This document shows, piece by piece, positions 59,901-64,000 of a stretch of 64,000 bases of DNA. Location: assembly GCA_033558025.1 (NCBI GenBank), contig JAUCEF010000001.1, positions 3,658,001 to 3,722,000 of the forward strand, written 5' to 3'. Every line of letters begins with the position of its first letter. Within the stretch, counting starts at the first letter, position 1. Source of the DNA: Phytophthora sp. 'mugwort' (taxonomy: Eukaryota > Oomycota > Peronosporomycetes > Peronosporales > Peronosporaceae). The notes beneath the pieces were generated by a model that saw only the letters and a list, made by a program, of their open reading frames with translations, did not search any database and was not told where the DNA came from. Position numbers and translations under genes: made by a program.

Positions 59901-61519
59901 GGCACATGCAGCTTGTTCATGCGGCACATCTCAATCATGTTGCTCAAGAAAAGACTTCGAGCTTCCTTCGGACTGAGCAACGACGTAGATCCCGCAACTG
60001 TCAGCCATTCGGGAACGTCCATATCTCCAGCTATATCTCCGATGAGTTGGCGAAGCTCATTTTCATGCTGTGACGATACTCGTTTCAACCCGAGACTGAC
60101 TTCCTTATCACGTCTGCTCACGGTGGAGCTCAGACAAATGTACCGACGCGTCAGTCCGTGCTTCAATTCCAGTGCGAATTTACCGCTCAACCCCTGAGAA
60201 GACTCGCTATCAGGGCCGTCTTGAGATGAAGACACTGACGGATAAATCACCACGTTAAAAATATCATTGAGTGAGTGGCTTGCCATAGTTTTTCGCGTCA
60301 CGGGATCTCGCTCGATGATCGCCAACGCAGTTAAACCCAGTAAGCGCAGCTGTAACTTGTCGGACTTATTCTTGCTGATCTTCAACACAGGAATTTCGAA
60401 CGAAACCGGCTGCGGAATGTCCCGCGTCGACGTGAGAGCATCAAACTCGCACGAATCCGACACTTCCTCCACGAACAACGACACACTGAGCCATGACCGT
60501 AAATTATTCGCAATCGCCTGGATAAATGGCTCACGACTGTCACACCAGTAGCGATGCACACGGTTGTTCTCAAAGTATAGCACCAGTTCATTCGAGTTGG
60601 TGTTTACACGCTGGATCTTGACGATATCAATGAGCAAAATTGACGACAGCGTTGTGCGCGTCTGTGGGTCGAGTCGATCCAAACTTGCAGCTCGCACCGC
60701 CAACAACACGTCTACCTTAACTGGATGAATCGCAATGCTGCGCGTCGTACTGAGCTTCGTCATTGTAAACGTCTTCCCACACAGTTGAAACAAACTGTCA
60801 AAGTACATACCGGTGCCAAGCACGTTGGCATTACTTCCTCCAGTTCCTCCGGGTCCTCCCGAGCCTGTGGCCCAGCTATTGTCACTAGTGCCAACACTCG
60901 CTCCTACAGCGCTCAAGGCGTCGGCAGTCGCTGCATCGATCTCGTCTTTCCTAAAGAACGAGGCTCGCTCTCTTAGTTGGTAGTAAGCCGACAGCAACTG
61001 CTGTCGGCATCTGCACGTGTACGTCTCCTTGAGATTCTTGCCGATGAAGATCGTGAAGGCTCGGTCGGCGTTGTGGCCGCCGCTGTCCGAGGCAATAGTG
61101 ATCTCCTTGATGTTATCAAAGGCGTAGCGCTCTTTCACCTCGTCCGAGTACGGGTCCACGATGGTCAAGTGGTTGCTGCTGAGCACCATGAGCCGCTTGG
61201 CCGAGCGCAAGAAGCCCACGCGCGTCACGAAGAAGCGCGCAGCGTAGATGACGCCGGCGTAGCGGTTGACGGGCACCTCGAGGTTATCCACGTCGTCCTC
61301 GTCGTCCTCCTCCTCCTCAGCGCCGCTTGTGGCGGCCGGCAGCGCGCCGTAGAAGGAGCTGGCGCGCGGTTCCACCTCGAAGCCTGTGGTTTCCGGCCCT
61401 CGCGGCACGAAGCTCTCATCCAGCGAGACCAGGTCACGACCAAACACCATTGGGTCTAGCTTCTGCTTGAGCTGCTGCAGGTCCGCGTCGCCGCTATCGT
61501 CGCCGCGGGGCAGCGCCAT
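53996..61519 (-). CDS. RME-8/DNAJC13/GRV2-type endosomal protein, apparently without a J domain
   Basis: 2507 aa from the ATG at 61519; the frame is open 20 codons further but starts there with TTG. N-terminal PH-like lobes (for example RYAGVIYAARFFVTRVGFLR followed by SAKRLMVLSSNHLTIVDPYS) correspond to the phosphoinositide-binding part of RME-8. A conserved RME-8 block, WNCNEFRIDYECLESEVKVG with PYYLANILDD, lies near residue 1190. Armadillo-like helical repeats follow, with two NPxxxWN-type blocks (NPEVVWNANMRSQMV, and PHVMWTERMRKELISLAQRA) typical of RME-8. Known family members bind early endosomes and regulate retromer and Hsc70. In the position of the J domain here is a long acidic Asp/Glu-rich stretch (near residues 1310-1370), and no HPD is seen anywhere. 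Intronless. Confidence 0.8.
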   Translation of the reverse strand: MALPRGDDSGDADLQQLKQKLDPMVFGRDLVSLDESFVPRGPETTGFEVEPRASSFYGALPAATSGAEEEEDDEDDVDNLEVPVNRYAGVIYAARFFVTRVGFLRSAKRLMVLSSNHLTIVDPYSDEVKERYAFDNIKEITIASDSGGHNADRAFTIFIGKNLKETYTCRCRQQLLSAYYQLRERASFFRKDEIDAATADALSAVGASVGTSDNSWATGSGGPGGTGGSNANVLGTGMYFDSLFQLCGKTFTMTKLSTTRSIAIHPVKVDVLLAVRAASLDRLDPQTRTTLSSILLIDIVKIQRVNTNSNELVLYFENNRVHRYWCDSREPFIQAIANNLRSWLSVSLFVEEVSDSCEFDALTSTRDIPQPVSFEIPVLKISKNKSDKLQLRLLGLTALAIIERDPVTRKTMASHSLNDIFNVVIYPSVSSSQDGPDSESSQGLSGKFALELKHGLTRRYICLSSTVSRRDKEVSLGLKRVSSQHENELRQLIGDIAGDMDVPEWLTVAGSTSLLSPKEARSLFLSNMIEMCRMNKLHVPWSTEETKIACKEGTWGTEVHPEWEDILLRKLVNLNFIPNLVTNESISLIHHQLVQFNRNIPLGGLRQRDRRAFASLMKLLENFKDYSVAQLNSPSNTDAPIPTTEFQVELLLAIQRLLCTRGVFEEIPSSQYKNSIEVIMELLHSPMEEVSFAAACVIKYMVVNYSDTRSLKSETANRRAIFTKYHSRMYVSRAFDLSRTNRVGRIPLHSTFLVKSGSNHGFPSVAAMSNTERSMANALAYSQLGLDYLVLAMVLQTLEVCLSSGKKATPERVARDILRAMKVDDFSRHHALFLFNRSLSFSITKCSSILVKVHILEQPTELVELIQDFARKHGALVWQLYLALYTQDKAQRRISSQLVALLTHENPRSSYVIRNIFPHALLDDQKTNQLEYDEFGRHLPTANPELYAKNNSTSHKNGNRRDITNATESGRSKMSYGINTRARLARNVKYAVLLPEFFDRLGKTYATKDLVWGPNAVEELIRKLQAEMSTLDLYRLKYLGYLYTDPLATDHTETEWDAYQANRLRHDPQHANFAPFLFEFLQNGSESRLAVEMMKGTISSSNRFARYMPLSFLLNPDTSDDVESDGGLDDDNYDSDENYTDENGFISRSNSIIRPGDTSEPKQGDQDAHEDFRTAHLAKKKKKSAKNTPRWFVAWNCNEFRIDYECLESEVKVGPYYLANILDDRGVLVEEIDGAEKFMTLLYYRLLAEDRSALTKKLQNGEWYSSADTLGDVDQSDIRLLVLKVMIQLYERHFNELGSLMFLNHFLRVSMMISKDGEDRRWPLVVRGNIMLFVDRVLSSALNVSRFLRERDNVTMVLNLLREAKPLVVLQGPNDSEKEYIVEPATDVQAELDASLDENDDVDVDDDTDYADDKGEYDEYDEDYDDERDMAKRTIDALEESGAESSIISSHSVSPTYAHRDDDSVHEEEPSRVTVVAEHCGAMSGSMIMQTCLSVLSRLIDCHTAEEEGHMYQDIRFPKYGRLTHFEGSGVSPISSIKRRLCEDQTLRFLVGLLDCPNRIVFKKCLGLIRLLVRHNEAIIPNLHASGIFYYLLRFSQDVEEMSIAARLISHIHLRQSGLDVPHLIDDKQKGENKKGVFSPDPLTRICLRSWLVRVLPVSMVAQLLRHGPRRFATALFSDASNPEVVWNANMRSQMVSYIEKFMERHTDESGMFYISENEGSEHKACIALIQYPKEVHALQCYQYYLHNLLDEKNFPGWPINDEAAFLRAILDSIRRWVHPGLLLTTRGAIASEGQSTKLLTVFDAVELLDATALLLRRFPDSSSITNLQNFSYFLEALERCITELKDNRVNSTKTFFDVSNAIATKTTFVKAFGSAIRVINLAVGISDENAHECSSGLGLRVLCNSLQLLFHNQEALSTVDGCTPNMITHWVLEALVNVLNQPNGRVSAAAQSIDLLPCLTRFLSQGGDRLATDLSLQIVYEMAGSSGEMAEVLLLQLAEHGILWYLTLLLFHYQPNNDDSDGDTQRISIGAAKALGRILEANAKEESIAVFVKRMQTTIEQVFTRPLVDILRRAGPIKMLDVLATEVREPHVMWTERMRKELISLAQRAIQFHTSLDQSDEEVHKVFELPPYFMYTAQKEELCVAGIYVNFFNENPKNGILSQIAGTVNGNGSRADMYKPKPTTKKEIQAAAAAAAELENRTVSGHVMHGLLAALSYDISGVRAQPQALESVLLQRLLPVATAIRNLLQYTPDMDVQVIQTDGLLTLLFVLDHETQPQGFSFANAPLLQLRCMECVHMLSFSGKCVDPLATVVPPFIKSAFQVVYKNLARTEASTEGQLARVTLQLLGNLCLIPACIDNLVKGMDPASLSNLLPHVWLGDSTEMQLLLCLHMIPLKRHTQAATEFAKAAVSSQLAAALLNLLSTLVPKSKMGESTTTKQYAARFLSVLSSNPGSGGAISSLLIASRVWETHGDTTQATSEDLRRLLVPPHAPALLKAPHANPNKVG

Positions 61520-63233
61520 GGCGGAGAGCGCGGCGCTTGGTGCGGACTTGAAGAAAGAGGGGGAATCTAAATCAGACAAATCCCCGTCAAACTAATGTAG
61601 TCGATTAGGAAGGTTATGGTTAGGCTGTTAGATAGGTTTCCATGAAGTTGAAGCTGCTTTCAGGCACGCAGAGGCTCGTCCGGAACAAGTCTCTGGACCT
61701 TGGCTCCTCCTCTTGCGCTTGTTGCCGACTTCCTGCTCATTTGTCCTCATTTCGACGCCTCACGCTGATTTGCCTGAGCAGTTTCCGTCCCAGTCTCTGC
61801 TCGTTCTCGACTTACAGCCGTTCGACTTCTAGTTGAAACTCACACATTACCGACTCACAACCATGTGTCCTCAAAAGCTGCACCACGAATTGATATAACC
61901 TGGTCGTCCTTTGTCGCTCCCGTTTATGAGCCAATAACTAAGACTGTTAAACGCAAAGAGCTAGCTTTCTTGGCCTTGTACACTCGACGTGTGGTTGACT
62001 TCAGAGGGCTTGGCCGACTGATCACGGTAGTTGAGGGCGAGGATACGATCCCGACTTGGCCCTTCGGCCAGGCTGTTGGAGATATAACGAAATGGTGGCA
62101 TAGTAAGCAGAGATCGGCGTCTGTAGGTGTTGAGTGCCGTGACGTAGCTCCGGCTGACGCCGGCTAAGGACGGCGGGCGCGCTCGTATTAACCATGTTGA
62201 AGTGAATAACGTCGTGTAGGATGATTGGCTGTTATTTTCGGCCAATCCGATGTCATTGTAAAAATACTTTTTACACAGCGTAAGAAGTCGAGATGGCCGA
62301 ACCAACCGTTTTGGCGCGCTGACGATCGCTCCAGTATCCTCATTCCTGCTTCACGCGCGCATTAACCAGGAGTTCAGAGTTGAGCAGGATCTGCTATCGC
62401 TGACACGGCGCGTGCATTGCTGTATTGTTTCTCCATTTATCTCGAAAGCCAGTGACGATATTGCACCAACGGACCAATTCATGTCGATTGCAACTTTTTC
62501 GGGTACCAGCTGAGGCTTCGCAACACAACTTCTGGATGTTTAGAGACGCGCTTGTCTTGCCCTAGTGCATGTGCGAGTACGTTTGTGTATAGTAGTAGAG
62601 AGGACTTACATGTCGAATTGATGGCGGGTTGGTGGTTCTGCTGATGCTTTTCAAACAAGCGTATGTCTGACTTGTATGAGGACAACCGTTTTTACTGAAG
62701 GAAACGCCAGCCCAGTCTTATCTAAATTCGGTCTTCGCATCTTCATAGCTTCAACTATTAGTCGTCTTTTTCTTTTACGACCAGTTTTCATTCATTAGCA
62801 GCAAGTTTAAAGATGCCGGGATCGAGTGATGATCGTTTATCTGGTTTACGGACCTCGCACTCGTGAGAGCTGACGAAACACAAACATTAAGACTACGATG
62901 ATCTGACGAATCCCATAACTACAATATCTGCTGGTACTGTATCTGTACACGGTGAGGGGTTTCCTTCTAAAGCTGTTGTCAATGGCACTAGTGGTCTGAG
63001 CGTGAAGTCTTACACTTCAGTATCCTCTAACTCGCACTACTGGTCTCAGCGTGAAGTCTTAGTACTGTGTTAGTGCTTACTGCTATTACACAATGAGTGC
63101 TAAAAAGACTCCATGCTGAGACCGTCATTACATTAGTGATTGAATCGCCTCGCTGTTTGACACGTGCAACTTGCATTTCGTACTTAGTGGGTGACAACCG
63201 CTCATTATCGGATTTTGGATCGCTGTTTTGACA
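61520..63233. other. 1.7-kb divergent intergenic region
   Basis: No supported gene between the RME-8-like and P5A-ATPase genes. Antisense pairs of ~100-codon ORFs at 61865-62305 have no recognisable family. A short repeated motif, CTGGTCT/CTGAGCGTGAAGTCTTA-type, occurs twice at about 62990-63013 and 63040-63063 (direct repeats, 50-bp period). Confidence 0.35.
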
Positions 63234-64000
63234 ATGGGCGTGACGGTGGGCGTGGCGGACCCGGAGCTGACATCCGTGGCTTTATATACGCCGCTGCCAT
63301 GGCCTCTGCGGTTGGACTTGCTGCCATTCTTCTTTCTCTACATCACGGCTGTGTATCTGTACACACTGCGGCCCAAAGACGACGTAATCCCGTGGGTGTT
63401 CGGCGCCTTCAGCGTCTTCTGGCACGCACTGGCGCTGTTGAGCGCTGAATGGAGCGTGGACATGCGTTGCTGGATGAGTTGCGCGCGGCTGCCGGCTGTG
63501 GTGCAGGACGAGCGATTGATGATGCTGGCCAAGGTGGAGCCGGCACTCAGGATGTTGCCCAAGCAGCTCTGCGGGTGCCACCTAGCGCTCAAGTCAAAGG
63601 AGGAGAAGAACAAGACTAACGGCGCTGAGGTGCCGACGCTTTGGTTCTCGTTCCAGAACCTCAAATTCTGTCTGTATGAGGACGTGGAGACTATCAACCG
63701 GAGTGGCGAGACGCAGTTCCGGCGTCTGGATTTCCCGTCCAATGGCACACTCGAGTCGTATCTACAAAGTGAAGGTGTTAAGTCAATGGAAGAGTTCCAA
63801 CATGCCAGAGGAAAGTGGGGCAGGAACGACTTTGAGCTGCCCATGCCCAAGTTCGCGGAGCTGCTTAAGGAGCAGCTAGTGGCCCCGTTCTTCGTGTTCC
63901 AGTTCTTCTGCATGCTGCTCTGGTGTCTCGACGAGTACATGTACTACTCGCTGCTGACTCTGCTCATGCTCGTGATCTTCGAGTGCACTGTGGTCAAGCA
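63234..64000 (+). CDS. P5A-type ATPase (Spf1/ATP13A1-like), N-terminal part
   Basis: The first 255 codons of a P5A-ATPase; the rest is outside the window and there is no stop before the edge. It begins with an N-terminal cytosolic part, hydrophobic hairpin segments (RLDLLPFFFLYITAVYLYTL, then WVFGAFSVFWHALALL), a Cys-containing lumenal region, then an N-domain-proximal stretch. The most telling block, near residues 215-255, is LVAPFFVFQFFCMLLWCLDE followed by YMYYSLLTLLMLVIFE, close to the Spf1/ATP13A1 sequence at this position. Family members in the ER remove mis-inserted transmembrane helices. The ATG at 63234 (ACAATGG) fits the family N-terminus. Confidence 0.9.
   Translation, partial: MGVTVGVADPELTSVALYTPLPWPLRLDLLPFFFLYITAVYLYTLRPKDDVIPWVFGAFSVFWHALALLSAEWSVDMRCWMSCARLPAVVQDERLMMLAKVEPALRMLPKQLCGCHLALKSKEEKNKTNGAEVPTLWFSFQNLKFCLYEDVETINRSGETQFRRLDFPSNGTLESYLQSEGVKSMEEFQHARGKWGRNDFELPMPKFAELLKEQLVAPFFVFQFFCMLLWCLDEYMYYSLLTLLMLVIFECTVVK

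Noticed and set aside
61865..62305. Antisense ORFs of 100 and 114 codons between the RME-8-like and P5A genes
   Set aside because: One begins with a non-ATG codon and neither has any recognisable domain; not annotated as genes.
1..64000. Search for tRNA, rRNA, CRISPR arrays and prokaryotic operon signals
   Set aside because: Nothing convincing was seen by eye; the content is eukaryotic and no such feature is claimed.

Overview
This window looks like nuclear DNA of an oomycete, most likely Phytophthora or a close relative. Genes are compact and mostly intronless, and the two introns I can define are short GT-AG introns (87 and 108 nt). Other oomycete signs are a large PLAC8 tandem array, ankyrin-like proteins with a 28-residue period, and decayed pogo-, Tc1/mariner- and PIF/Harbinger-type transposons between gene islands. 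I see no tRNA, rRNA, CRISPR array or prokaryotic operon. Species assignment is inference.

Layout. 1-646 (-): 5' part of an unrecognised gene with one intron. 1375-3165 (+): NDR/LATS-type AGC kinase. 3626-14368 (+): ten PLAC8-type cysteine-rich membrane protein loci plus one gene fragment, all on one strand; six ORFs are intact and the rest carry frameshifts or deletions. 14752-15747 (+): SLC35F-type transporter. 16076-19720 (+): exportin-5-like karyopherin. 19863-21161 (-) and 22476-23609 (+): head-to-head pair of GT31/C1GALT1-like glycosyltransferases. 23970-34170: about 10 kb of transposon remains, comprising a 0.77 kb element with ~119 bp inverted repeats, two or three pogo/Tigger-like transposase pseudogenes, a two-gene PIF/Harbinger element with recognisable terminal repeats, and a Tc1/mariner-like fragment.

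34787-42790 (+) is the most striking gene. It is one 2667-codon ORF joining a P4-type ATPase (lipid flippase-like) to two class III cyclase domains, each preceded by a membrane block. This is the architecture described for ciliate and apicomplexan guanylyl cyclases. The catalytic residues are split between the two cyclase domains in the swapped order: the first has the Asn/Arg pair and a guanine-type Glu, and the second has both metal-binding Asp residues.

42952-45844 holds two convergent paralogues built of 28-residue ankyrin-like repeats. 46382-48790 (-) holds four decayed copies of an unrecognised small secreted-protein family. 48845-50092 (-) is an alpha/beta-hydrolase-fold mitochondrial-type protein whose nucleophile Ser is replaced by Gly. 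50767-52059 (-) is an ENT-type nucleoside transporter. 52810-53898 (+) is a TPR protein with one intron. 53996-61519 (-) is a giant RME-8/DNAJC13/GRV2-type endosomal protein in which I find no J-domain HPD motif. 63234-64000 (+) is the 5' part of a P5A-ATPase (Spf1/ATP13A1 type), cut by the window end.

The genes do not form a pathway. Shared themes are membrane transport and trafficking (P4-ATPase-cyclase, P5A-ATPase, SLC35F, ENT, RME-8) and local gene-family expansion with visible decay (PLAC8, GT31, ankyrin-like, small secreted proteins).
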